From the NCBI RefSeq assembly GCF_014635885.1, contig NZ_BMDR01000004.1, positions 248,001 to 312,000 on the forward strand: 64,000 nucleotides of DNA. The letters run 5' to 3'. The notes under the pieces were generated by a model that was not told where the DNA came from, searched no databases, and was given only the letters and a program-made list of their open reading frames with translations. This stretch comes from Acinetobacter vivianii. GTDB lineage: Bacteria; Pseudomonadota; Gammaproteobacteria; Pseudomonadales; Moraxellaceae. Made by a program: the position numbers and the translations under genes. This document shows positions 38,076 to 48,144 of this stretch, in pieces (the first letter of the stretch is position 1; each line of letters starts with the position of its first letter).

Positions 38076-40535
38076 ATGAAATACATTATAGGTGTCTTAT
38101 GTGTTGCATATTTTCCTGCATATTCTGTTGCTGAGCAACTTCAAGATCATACCAACACAACGACTCCTCGTGTCCCTGATGCTATAAATAGCAACAATAC
38201 ATATGTGCAAGCGAAGAGGAGTGGAAAGGAACAAGATCTTAACTTTACTCAGCTTTTTTTAAATATTTCTATTAATGCAAATGCTTCAGAAGACTTGGTT
38301 GCTGTCAAACAATCTAAAGATGGCAAGTTATATATCCGTGCCCGTGACTTAAAAGCTTTAAGGCTGAAAATGAATGGGCAGCACCCTGACAGCGATTGGG
38401 TATGTATTAACGATCTAAAGGGCATCCAGTTTAAATATCTGGAGAAAGTGCAGGCTCTAAATTTAAATATTCCACCAAGCATGTTAACGGGCTATGCAGT
38501 CGACTTAAGTGGCCAGCAGATCACGAGCCCGCATTTATTAAAGATGAAGCCTTTAAACGCAGCTATTCTCAACTATAGCGTGTATAACAGCATAATCAAC
38601 GATGAAAATACTTTTTCAGGTTCGGCTGAGGGGATTTTTAACAGTGCCCTCGGCAACTTTTCGTCAGGTGTTTTATATAATGGAAGTAATGAGAATAGTT
38701 ATAACCATGAAAAATGGGTGCGATTGGAAAGTAAGTGGCAATATGTTGATCCCGAAAAAATCAGGTTATATACCTTAGGCGATTTTATTTCCAATAGTCC
38801 CGATTGGGGCAGTAGTGTACGTCTTGCTGGTTTCCAATGGTCGAGTGCCTATACCCAACGTGGTGATATTGTCACCTCGGCACTCCCACAATTTTCTAGC
38901 TCGGCTGCCTTGCCTTCGACTCTTGATTTATATGTCAATCAGCAAAAGATTTATTCTGGGCTGGTTCCATCGGGACCATTTGATATCAAACAGCTTCCTT
39001 TTATTTCAGGAAATGAAGTCACGCTGGTGACAACTGATGCAACTGGACAACAGAGTATTACCAAAAAGCCTTATTATTTTTCCTCCAAGATTTTGGCAAA
39101 AGGCATTAATGAGTTTTCAGTAGACGTGGGAATTCCACGTTATAACTATGGGCTGTACTCAAACGATTATGATGATGTCACTTTTGCTTCTGGTGCCATT
39201 CGATATGGCTTCAGTAACTCACTTACTTTAAGCGGTGGGACGGAAGCTTCAACAGATGGACTATCGAATTTCGGTACAGGATTTGCCAAAAATGTTTTTG
39301 GCGTCGGGGTAATCAATGCAGATATTGCAGCGAGCCAGTATAAAGATGAAAACGGCTATTCTGCCTTGTTGGGTTTAGAAGGGCGTATCAGTAAGAATAT
39401 TTCATTTAATACCAGTTACCGCAAAGTATTTGATAACTATTTTGACCTAGCCCGTGTCTCTCAAGTCAGATATTTAAAAGATAACAACATCAATGCCGAG
39501 ACACAAAACTATCTAAGCTATAGCGCATTAGCGGATGAAATTTTCAGGGCAGGAATTAACTATAATTTTTATGCAGGATATGGGGCTTATCTGGGGTATA
39601 ACCAGATCAAATATAGCGAAAACTCCTACAAATTACTGTCTGCTAACATAAGCGGGAGTATTAACAAGAATTGGGGATTTTATACCTCCGCTTACAAGGA
39701 TTATGAAAATAATAAAGACTATGGCATTTACTTTGCACTGCGATATACACCGTCTAGCAAACTCAATGCGATTACAAGTGTGTCAAGTGATAGTGGCAGG
39801 TTGAGTTACCGCCAAGAAATATTTGGATTATCAGAACCGAAAATCGGTTCATTTGGATGGGGCGGCTATGTTGAACGAGATCAGGATGCGAAAGAAAATA
39901 ACGCTTCGGTCTATGCTTCTTACCGAGCCCGTGCAGCCTACCTGACAGGACGCTATAACCGATTTGGAGATAACGATCAGGTGGCACTTTCAGCGACAGG
40001 TTCACTGGTTGCGGCAGCGGGACGCATCTTTGCAGCCAACGAAATTGGAGAGGGTTACGCAGTTGTAACCAATGCTGGACCGCGAAGCCAGATATTAAAT
40101 GGTGGGGTTAATTTAGGTTTTACTGATAATGCTGGAAGATTTCTGATTCCTAGCCTAATGCCTTATCAAGAAAACCATATTTATTTAGATCCATCCTATC
40201 TTCCTTTGAATTGGAATGTTAAAGCGACAGAACAAAAAACAGTGGTCGGCTATCGTCAAGGAACCTTAGTTGACTTTGGCGCTCATCAAGTTATTTCCGG
40301 TTTGGTGAAACTTATTGATCAAAACAACTCACCTTTATTGCCAGGTTATACGGTTCGAATCAATGGGCAGCAAGAGGGTATGGTAGGTTATGACGGTGAA
40401 GTATTTATTCAAAACTTATTACAACAAAACAAACTTGAAGTTGATCTTCTGGATCACGGTTCGTGCCAAGTTGACTTCACTTACAACAGTAATCAGTACT
40501 CAACTAAGAAATTGGGACCTTATGTATGTCGATAA
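38076..40535 (+). CDS. Outer-membrane usher, CsuD-like
   Basis: This 819-residue protein has a signal peptide, an N-terminal chaperone-binding domain, a long 24-strand beta-barrel region with PLUG insertion (about residues 200-650), and C-terminal domains with one cysteine pair (GSCQVDF, PYVCR). It secretes and assembles pilin-chaperone complexes. Motifs such as GDFISNSPDWGSSVRLAGFQ, near residue 240, match usher architecture. Its end overlaps the tip gene by 10 bases, so translation is coupled. Confidence 0.87.
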   Translation: MKYIIGVLCVAYFPAYSVAEQLQDHTNTTTPRVPDAINSNNTYVQAKRSGKEQDLNFTQLFLNISINANASEDLVAVKQSKDGKLYIRARDLKALRLKMNGQHPDSDWVCINDLKGIQFKYLEKVQALNLNIPPSMLTGYAVDLSGQQITSPHLLKMKPLNAAILNYSVYNSIINDENTFSGSAEGIFNSALGNFSSGVLYNGSNENSYNHEKWVRLESKWQYVDPEKIRLYTLGDFISNSPDWGSSVRLAGFQWSSAYTQRGDIVTSALPQFSSSAALPSTLDLYVNQQKIYSGLVPSGPFDIKQLPFISGNEVTLVTTDATGQQSITKKPYYFSSKILAKGINEFSVDVGIPRYNYGLYSNDYDDVTFASGAIRYGFSNSLTLSGGTEASTDGLSNFGTGFAKNVFGVGVINADIAASQYKDENGYSALLGLEGRISKNISFNTSYRKVFDNYFDLARVSQVRYLKDNNINAETQNYLSYSALADEIFRAGINYNFYAGYGAYLGYNQIKYSENSYKLLSANISGSINKNWGFYTSAYKDYENNKDYGIYFALRYTPSSKLNAITSVSSDSGRLSYRQEIFGLSEPKIGSFGWGGYVERDQDAKENNASVYASYRARAAYLTGRYNRFGDNDQVALSATGSLVAAAGRIFAANEIGEGYAVVTNAGPRSQILNGGVNLGFTDNAGRFLIPSLMPYQENHIYLDPSYLPLNWNVKATEQKTVVGYRQGTLVDFGAHQVISGLVKLIDQNNSPLLPGYTVRINGQQEGMVGYDGEVFIQNLLQQNKLEVDLLDHGSCQVDFTYNSNQYSTKKLGPYVCR

Positions 40536-41545
40536 GTATTTTTGATAAGACTCAAATAGAGAACTACAAGGAATTCTCCATTTTTTTTAAATATTTAATT
40601 GGTATTTTCTTATTTTATCTTGTTTACGCATTTTTTAGCCCAGCACATGCTGCTTGTACTGTAAGTGGAACCACCAATAATACTTTTACTTATACCGCTG
40701 CAAATATTAATAGTGATGCAACTGTAAACCTTTCAGGAACCATTACTTGCACAACCTTAGGAATTCCTCAGGTTTCTGCTTATATGTGTATGAAAACCGT
40801 TTTTACAGGAACAACGAATAGCCATAATAATGTTTCACTCCCTTATACCGTAGCAGGAACAGTAGGGGGAGCAGGTTCTACTACAACAAATCAAACATCT
40901 AATGTCTGGTATGGCCCAGTTAGAACTGTCGCTTCCAACAATATTATTAATTACTCAGTGAATGTGAAAGTACCTGCCCGAACAGGATCGCTTATCGCAT
41001 ATCCGCCAGGGACATATACTGCTACGGTTCGGTTATATTGGGATATGGATGCTTTGGGCCTAATGTGTGGTGACTTGATTGGTGGCTGGGATTCAGGTGA
41101 TACACTACTCACAGCTAACTTTGTGGTCCCAAGTATGTGCCAATTAAACTCAACTTCAAATGTTGATTTTGGCAATATTAGCGATATTCGTACCACAAAA
41201 AGAGACTACACAACTCAAGGAGCTGTGAATACGACTTGTAATTTTGGAACACCGTACAGTATTTATTTAGGAGATGGTAATAACCGTATAACTGGAGGAT
41301 TCAGGCGCATGACGAACGGTAATAATGAATTTATTCCTTATCAGCTCTATAAAGACTCTAACTATAATACGATATGGGATGCTACAGGAGGTGTAACCAA
41401 TGTTGGAGGATCAGGAGGAGTTTCTAAAACTGGTACAGGTAGCACTCAAAGTACACCCGTTTATGGAAAAATTCCGCAAGGCACAACTATTTCAAGTACT
41501 CCAGGAAACTACTCAGATAGCGTGGTTGTTACTGTCACGTATTAA
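40526..41545 (+). CDS. Csu-type tip adhesin with two SCPU domains, CsuE-like
   Basis: This 339-residue protein has an unusually long N-terminus (SIFDKTQIENYKEFSIFF) before a hydrophobic segment and the HAACTVSG cleavage region. Two spore coat U domains follow (about residues 40-190 and 205-339). The second ends in SDSVVVTVTY. In Csu pili the two-domain CsuE caps the fibre and binds hydrophobic surfaces. ATG 40526 lies within the last codons of the usher gene. Confidence 0.82.
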   Translation: MSISIFDKTQIENYKEFSIFFKYLIGIFLFYLVYAFFSPAHAACTVSGTTNNTFTYTAANINSDATVNLSGTITCTTLGIPQVSAYMCMKTVFTGTTNSHNNVSLPYTVAGTVGGAGSTTTNQTSNVWYGPVRTVASNNIINYSVNVKVPARTGSLIAYPPGTYTATVRLYWDMDALGLMCGDLIGGWDSGDTLLTANFVVPSMCQLNSTSNVDFGNISDIRTTKRDYTTQGAVNTTCNFGTPYSIYLGDGNNRITGGFRRMTNGNNEFIPYQLYKDSNYNTIWDATGGVTNVGGSGGVSKTGTGSTQSTPVYGKIPQGTTISSTPGNYSDSVVVTVTY

Positions 41546-41604
41546 GTGATCTAGAATAGCTTTAATATAATATATGAATATATTTTATACATTTCAGAAA
41601 ATGA

Positions 41605-41640
41605 CTCTGAATTTTTATAGGTTCAGGGCTTTTTTTTTAT
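41605..41640 (+). terminator. Intrinsic terminator of the pilus operon
   Basis: CTCTGAA (about 41605-41611) pairs with TTCAGGG (41622-41628, one G-T), followed by a run of nine T. Confidence 0.7.
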
Positions 41641-41925
41641 AAATTAAAAACAAGCTTGGGTGCATAGACAAAAGAGTCGATAGGGATAGGCGAAATTAAT
41701 AATAGAACCTATGAAGCTGTTGTGTTTTTGTAGTTTAATTTTTGATTTTAATGAAAAAATTATAAATCTTGCCTGTTGTGAACTATTTCCCCTGTAAAAT
41801 ATTAATGTCGTAGCTTGATTCTCCTGTTATAAGGATGTGAACAGATTCTACGATAACGTCTTGGAATTGTGTTTTTTTATAAAGACTCAAGCGCACTAAA
41901 AAGCGCTGTGAGGATAGCGAAATTA
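41641..41925. other. Upstream region of dsbA
   Basis: This AT-rich stretch has a small AGCGC/GCGCT hairpin just before dsbA; no ORF is credible. It should contain the dsbA promoter. Confidence 0.4.
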
Positions 41926-42543
41926 ATGAAAAATTTTATTTTAAAGAGTGTAGCTGTAATTTTTGCAGTCTTTTCTACACATACGATGGCTGCTGATTTT
42001 GTTGCAGGTAAAGATTATACGGTTGTACAAAATCCAGAAAAAACGTCCGTGCCCGATAAAATCGAGGTACGTGAATTCTTTTGGTATGGGTGTACCTATT
42101 GTTTTAAATTAGAACCACATATGCAAACGTGGTTAAAGAAAATTCCAAATGACATCTATTTTCTTCGTACGCCAGCAGCAATGACTCCCATGTGGGAACA
42201 AGGTGCACGTGCATATTATGTGAGTGAGGCCTTAGGGGTACGTAAGCGTACACATTTACCGTTATTCCATGCTAATTTTTCAGGCAACCAAAAAGTTTTG
42301 CAGAAGGATGCTTTTGCTAAGTTCTTTACAAAATATGGTGTGCCTGAGAAAAAATTTAATACCATGTTTGATTCTTTTGCAATCACTGCAAAAATTGCCG
42401 AATCTAATCAATTGGCCCGTAAATACCAACTTACAGGTGTGCCAGCGGTCGTGGTAAATGGCAAATATATTGTGCAGGGCGGTGATGAAAAAGTGGTTCA
42501 GGTCGTTGAATATCTGGTAGATAAAGAACGCAAAAAGAAATAA
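41926..42543 (+). CDS. dsbA: Periplasmic thiol:disulfide oxidoreductase DsbA
   Basis: This 205-residue protein has a signal peptide (about residues 1-22, ending HTMAADF). The active site FFWYGCTYCFKLE has Cys56 and Cys59, and the cis-proline loop is TGVPAVVV. It introduces disulfides into secreted proteins, which would include the pilins and chaperone-usher subunits encoded just upstream. I chose ATG 41926 with AGGA upstream; the frame is open 19 codons earlier but would spoil the signal peptide. Confidence 0.93.
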   Translation: MKNFILKSVAVIFAVFSTHTMAADFVAGKDYTVVQNPEKTSVPDKIEVREFFWYGCTYCFKLEPHMQTWLKKIPNDIYFLRTPAAMTPMWEQGARAYYVSEALGVRKRTHLPLFHANFSGNQKVLQKDAFAKFFTKYGVPEKKFNTMFDSFAITAKIAESNQLARKYQLTGVPAVVVNGKYIVQGGDEKVVQVVEYLVDKERKKK

Positions 42544-42655
42544 CTTTTACGTTTTCTCGACGACATTATTTTGATTTGCAGACAACAATCAGAAAGTTTT
42601 ATTTAACGTGGTCAAGGTTTGTTGACTCTAGTTTTTTTAAACATGAGAAGGATGC

Positions 42656-42684
42656 TTGACCCCATTCGAGATTGGTGCTAATTT
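42656..42684 (+). promoter_or_regulatory. Strong promoter of an orphan transcript
   Basis: TTGACC (42656-42661) and TAATTT (42679-42684) are separated by exactly 17 bases. No ORF follows for more than 200 bases, but a terminator does at 42822-42847. Confidence 0.65.
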
Positions 42685-42689
42685 AATCA

Positions 42690-42847
42690 ATAAGGAAGTC
42701 ATATACTATTTGGGATTTAAGAGAAATCTTGCCTAAATGCAAAAAGATATGATGACCTGAATACACAGCTAACAACGAACGAAACAATTTAGATTGTTTT
42801 TAAAAATGTTCAAGGTTGTAGAAAAGCCCGTTAATCGGGCTTTTTTA
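42690..42847 (+). ncRNA. Candidate small RNA between dsbA and a Ser-rich protein gene
   Basis: A good sigma-70 promoter precedes about 157 bases without a credible ORF. Near the end are two stem-loops. AAACAAT (42782-42788) pairs with ATTGTTT (42793-42799) before a T stretch, and AAAGCCCG pairs with CGGGCTTT (about 42823-42842) before TTTTTT. The layout (promoter, short unstructured body, U-rich hairpin, terminator) fits an Hfq-type regulatory RNA. It could instead be a long untranslated leader. Confidence 0.5.
42822..42847 (+). terminator. Intrinsic terminator of the candidate small RNA
   Basis: AAGCCCG and CGGGCTT form a GC-rich stem with loop TTAAT, followed by TTTTTT. Confidence 0.88.
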
Positions 42848-42921
42848 ATGTCTATCTTTTTTAAAGCATAGACTCGGGATATAGTTGTTTCTAAAGATTG
42901 GCAGGGTACTCAAGATTTCTA

Positions 42922-43155
42922 ATGCTGCTATTTATTATTGTATTTATTGTCATTGGCTTGATTTTATTCATTTTCTTGGTAAAGAAAACGCATGCTAGGC
43001 AAGCTTCTTCTGACTCGAGCCATTCATATTCGCCAACACCTTATATCAATGATTCATCTCAACCTAATGATTCCAGACATACAGATCACTGTAGTATAAG
43101 CGATAGTAGTAGCTCAGATTCGGGTAGTTGTGACAGTGGAGGAAGTAGTGATTAA
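42922..43155 (+). CDS. Small membrane protein with Ser/Asp-rich tail
   Basis: About 77 residues comprise one strong N-terminal transmembrane helix (LLFIIVFIVIGLILFIFLV) and a tail rich in Ser, Asp and a few Cys (CSISDSSSSDSGSCDSGG). ATG 42922 is preferred; a TTG at 42898 would add eight residues. No clear Shine-Dalgarno and no known family. The low-complexity tail resembles tails of other small Acinetobacter membrane proteins, but that is a loose impression. Confidence 0.45.
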   Translation: MLLFIIVFIVIGLILFIFLVKKTHARQASSDSSHSYSPTPYINDSSQPNDSRHTDHCSISDSSSSDSGSCDSGGSSD

Positions 43156-43198
43156 AAAGCTCGTACCCCCGAGGGAGGAGTACGAGTTAAACTGGGGC

Positions 43199-43882
43199 TT
43201 AAGGTAGATCAAACCAAATCATCTGACTGTCTTGTAGTGCGGTAATGGTTGCTGTTTCATCAAATAGCAAGGCATCGCCAGCTTTTACTAAATGATCTGC
43301 AATCATCACTTCACCTGAAATCACGTGCACATAGTTCACTTTTTTCTGTGCCGTAATCTCTAGATGTTGATCCTTTTCAATCACTGCGGTTTTTACTTCA
43401 GCATTTTGACGAATCGACATTGGCGCAGATTCATCACCTGCAATCAAGTGCCATTGGTTTGGATGGTCTTTTGGATTGAGCTGAATTTGCTGATAGGTTG
43501 GTTCAGCATCTTGTACATTCGGTTGAATCCAGATCTGTAATAGATGCACCGCTTTATCGTGCTTGTTCATTTCACTGTGGGTGACCCCAGTTCCAGCGCT
43601 CATCAATTGCCATTCACCGGCATTGATCTGGCCTTCATTGCCCATACTGTCTTTATGGGAAATGGTACCATCCAGTACACAGGTCAGAATTTCCATGTTG
43701 TCATGGGGGTGAGTACCAAAACCATTATGTGCAGCAACCGTATCGTCGTTAATTACGCGAAGGGCACTGACACCCATGTATTTCGGGTTATACCAGCTAC
43801 CAAATGAAAAGCTATGATAGGTGTCTAACCAGCCAGCTTTGACATGACCACGATTTTCACTGCGATGTAGATAAGCATTCAT
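43199..43882 (-). CDS. Pirin-family protein, YhhW-like
   Basis: This 227-residue bicupin protein has metal-binding residues visible in FGTHPHDNMEIL (His, His) and GVTHSEMN (His, Glu). HRSENRGHVKAGWLDTYHSF is the typical start. E. coli YhhW has quercetin 2,3-dioxygenase activity in vitro; the physiological role is unclear. It is convergent with the upstream small gene and stands alone. Confidence 0.85.
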   Translation of the reverse strand: MNAYLHRSENRGHVKAGWLDTYHSFSFGSWYNPKYMGVSALRVINDDTVAAHNGFGTHPHDNMEILTCVLDGTISHKDSMGNEGQINAGEWQLMSAGTGVTHSEMNKHDKAVHLLQIWIQPNVQDAEPTYQQIQLNPKDHPNQWHLIAGDESAPMSIRQNAEVKTAVIEKDQHLEITAQKKVNYVHVISGEVMIADHLVKAGDALLFDETATITALQDSQMIWFDLP

Positions 43883-44015
43883 CTTTCATCTCCCAAATTA
43901 TTATGTTCTGCTTGATGCTTATATTATCGATTCATAATAGGAATAAATAGTCTTTTAATGCGACGTGTTGTTCTATAAATGGAATGATTGAAAGCGTGTA
44001 TTTTTTGATGTCCAC

Positions 44016-44047
44016 AAAAAAGGCTGAATCAAATATTCAGCCTTTTC
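44016..44047 (-). terminator. Terminator after argG
   Basis: AAAAGGCTGAAT (44018-44029) pairs with ATTCAGCCTTTT (44034-44045) on either strand. It lies just beyond the argG stop. Confidence 0.82.
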
Positions 44048-44074
44048 AGAATTTGATACCAGTGTATCAAACGC

Positions 44075-45430
<1,356 letters not shown>

Positions 45431-45637
45431 CTATTTCGAAATAGGCACCCTAATACATCGGTGACCAAAGAGAATTTATACGCTCAGTACTATATCACTT
45501 TTCAAATCGATTTTTTTTGTGTTAGGAAAGGAATTCTTTTTTTTTCATTTGAAAAATAGATTAACATCAGAAAAATATAAAGTTTTACGATAAACATAAA
45601 GTTTTTATTAAGATTCTAAAAAGGGTGAAAGAATAAA

Positions 45638-45985
45638 ATGCTAGAAACGAACAATCAGATTCTCTCCACATTACATCGCATTGTAGCGTTTATCTTAATT
45701 TCAGATCTCGTCTATGCGATTTATAACTTGTTTATGCATATGCCTAAATATTTTATTGGGGGGCTGTTGGGGCGTATAGCCTTGATTGTTGTTCATTTTC
45801 TATGTGCAAAAAGTGTTAGGACGGGAAGTACAAGTAGTCGTATTGGTTCAATCTTAATGACGGTCTTTATGCTAAATATGTTTCCCTTAGGAACGGTTGT
45901 AGCAGTTGTCATGTTATTTTTCTCTGTATTTAAATGGGAAAAAGATTCAACTTTGAAATTACCCACTAAACTGCAAAAAAGTTAA
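45638..45985 (+). CDS. Small membrane protein, function unknown
   Basis: This 115-residue protein has three hydrophobic segments (about residues 15-32, 38-56, 70-93). AAAGGGTGAAAG precedes the ATG by a suitable distance, so it is probably expressed. No family is recognised. Confidence 0.6.
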   Translation: MLETNNQILSTLHRIVAFILISDLVYAIYNLFMHMPKYFIGGLLGRIALIVVHFLCAKSVRTGSTSSRIGSILMTVFMLNMFPLGTVVAVVMLFFSVFKWEKDSTLKLPTKLQKS

Positions 45986-46005
45986 ATCTTTATATTCAAA
46001 TTGGC

Positions 46006-46857
46006 TCAAAGTGAATCATTTAGGCCAATAAATTGCTTCTCGATCGGTGTAAAGACATGGTCATTGCGTGCAATCAGATATAAGCCTATGTCCCGATATT
46101 GTTCAGGGGTTTCCCGATAATATTGAATCTTGTATTTCTCGATCAAAGATTTGGCGATCATCGAAATGCCCATACCCAACTGGGTAAAGTGAATTAAAGC
46201 TTCATGATCGTAAATATGAGTGAGTTCACCTTTGGTGAGATTGTAGTCTGTATAGATGCTATCTAAAGTTGTGGCATAGCAGCATTGTTCAGAAGCCAGC
46301 AAGATATTTTGGTGATTCAGACATTCCTCAAGATTGTCATGGTTAATCATATTTTTGCCAATAATCACCAGTTGGTCATCCGCCTTTTTTATATATTGCA
46401 GATTCTTTTGTTTGGGATGACCCAGTGCATAAGCCATATCCAGATTGCCCGCTAGAATTTCATCTTCTATATAGCCTGTAGAGCCAGTTTTCATGGTGAT
46501 GGAGAGCTCTGGATAAGCTTCATATAATTTGCTAAATGAAGGATGAAAACGCATCCCGCCGAGACTGGTGTTGGTTCCAAAACGTAAGACACTTTCTTGT
46601 TGATAGATTTTATTTTCAGTTTCTTCCCAAGTGAACATCATCTTTTTGTATTGGGTGTACAAATTCATGCCTGATTCAGTCAGCTCAACACCTTTGGGCC
46701 TACGAATAAATAACTGGCGTTTGTAATGATTTTCAATTTTCTTGATTTTTGCTGTCATATTGGATTGTAAATAATTGAGCTTATGCGCCGCCGCCGTAAT
46801 GCTCTTAAGCTCGGCTACAGTGACAAAAGATCGGATATCATTAATATCAATATTCAC
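46006..46857 (-). CDS. LysR-family regulator, divergent from an EamA transporter
   Basis: This 283-residue protein has an N-terminal winged helix (FVTVAELKSITAAAHKLNYL then QSNMTAKIKKIE) and a LysR substrate-binding domain. It is divergent from the drug/metabolite transporter gene across about 170 bases, the usual geometry for a LysR protein controlling its neighbour. The ligand is unknown. Confidence 0.85.
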   Translation of the reverse strand: MNIDINDIRSFVTVAELKSITAAAHKLNYLQSNMTAKIKKIENHYKRQLFIRRPKGVELTESGMNLYTQYKKMMFTWEETENKIYQQESVLRFGTNTSLGGMRFHPSFSKLYEAYPELSITMKTGSTGYIEDEILAGNLDMAYALGHPKQKNLQYIKKADDQLVIIGKNMINHDNLEECLNHQNILLASEQCCYATTLDSIYTDYNLTKGELTHIYDHEALIHFTQLGMGISMIAKSLIEKYKIQYYRETPEQYRDIGLYLIARNDHVFTPIEKQFIGLNDSL

Positions 46858-47026
46858 GGCAATTCCTCAATCATTCCAGCTCATTCATTCCGAAAGATAA
46901 AAATCAAAAAGAACAGGTCGCTGAATAGGCATCAAAAAAAATGATGTATCTATTAAAACATAGCATTATTCATGATGTCATTTATTTTATACACTAACAT
47001 GACTTTCCAAGGGTTGAGTACAACAC

Positions 47027-47944
47027 GTGAATATTCGAGTCGTTAGCGCAATCGCGTTGTTATGTTTGGTCTGGGGCTCTTTATGGGGCTTGGTCAAACA
47101 TAGTTTGCAGGTATTTCCACCATTCCTGTTTATCTCTACGCGTTTGATTCTGGCTGCATTGACCTTAATGGTTGTACAACGAGTTTTGAAGAAATCGATT
47201 TTGCCCAAACAGGCTGAATGGAAACCGCTCATCATTTTAAGCTTGCTGATTTGTCTTGGCTTCTATGCAACGCAAACTTTTGCTATGCAATTTGTAGATT
47301 CGGGATTATCGGCAGTGCTGGTATTTACCATGCCAATTTTTATTGGTGTGCTGGCACATTATTTCTTAAATGAGCGTTTGAATAGCCAAAAAGGTATTGG
47401 ACTTATTTTAGGGACGCTGGGACTGATCGCTATTCTTTGGCCGCAACTTCAGCATATCCATATGAATACTTCATTGCTTGGGCAAATCCTGTTAATTGGA
47501 TCTGGTTTCTTCTGGGCCTTATCGACGGTGTTTATTAAAAAGAATTTTGCGACGTATGACAAAATCAAGCTGACCATTTGGCAACTATTACTGGGTGGAG
47601 CTGTTATTTTTGTCTGCGCTTTAGCTTTTGAACCTGTAGATGTCCAAGTTTGGCTCAATCCTTTAAATGAATCGGCCTTATTTTATATTGCGGTGATCGG
47701 AACTGGATTTGCGTTTGTATTGTGGAACTGGATTGTGAGTCAGGTGGATACTTTTATTGCTTCGATCTCGATCATGTGTATTCCTATTCTCAGCTTGTTG
47801 TTTGGTTCTTTGATCTGGCATGAACCTTTAACGTTGAATATCCTGATTGGTGCGGCATTTATTTGTTTGGGGATTGTGATGAGTTCGCTCAAAGTGAAAA
47901 AGCCAAAAAGTCATTTGGCCTATTCAGGTAATCAACAGCATTAA
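47027..47944 (+). CDS. EamA/DMT-family exporter
   Basis: This 305-residue protein has ten hydrophobic segments in two EamA repeats (ALLCLVWGSLWGLVKHSLQ in the first, GSGFFWALSTVFIKKN in the second). Members export amino acids and metabolites across the inner membrane; substrate is unknown. The start is GTG at 47027. Probably controlled by the divergent LysR gene. Confidence 0.85.
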   Translation: MNIRVVSAIALLCLVWGSLWGLVKHSLQVFPPFLFISTRLILAALTLMVVQRVLKKSILPKQAEWKPLIILSLLICLGFYATQTFAMQFVDSGLSAVLVFTMPIFIGVLAHYFLNERLNSQKGIGLILGTLGLIAILWPQLQHIHMNTSLLGQILLIGSGFFWALSTVFIKKNFATYDKIKLTIWQLLLGGAVIFVCALAFEPVDVQVWLNPLNESALFYIAVIGTGFAFVLWNWIVSQVDTFIASISIMCIPILSLLFGSLIWHEPLTLNILIGAAFICLGIVMSSLKVKKPKSHLAYSGNQQH

Positions 47945-47966
47945 GCTTTCATTTTCAATATTAGAA

Positions 47967-47996
47967 GAGCAGTCAGTTAAATGGCTGCTTTTTTTA
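47967..47996 (+). terminator. Intrinsic terminator after the EamA gene
   Basis: AGCAG (47968-47972) and CTGCT enclose a partly paired loop, followed by seven T. Confidence 0.75.
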
Positions 47997-48144
47997 TGCG
48001 TTTGCCTTGGAGAATATTGAAAGGGTTTCAGCTAAATTGACACTTTCAACCATTAAAATTCGATTTACAGTCATCCCAAATCAATAAAAAAGTATTAAAG
48101 TACTATGCAACAAGTTGCAAAGCCAAAATTAAAGAAGGAATACC

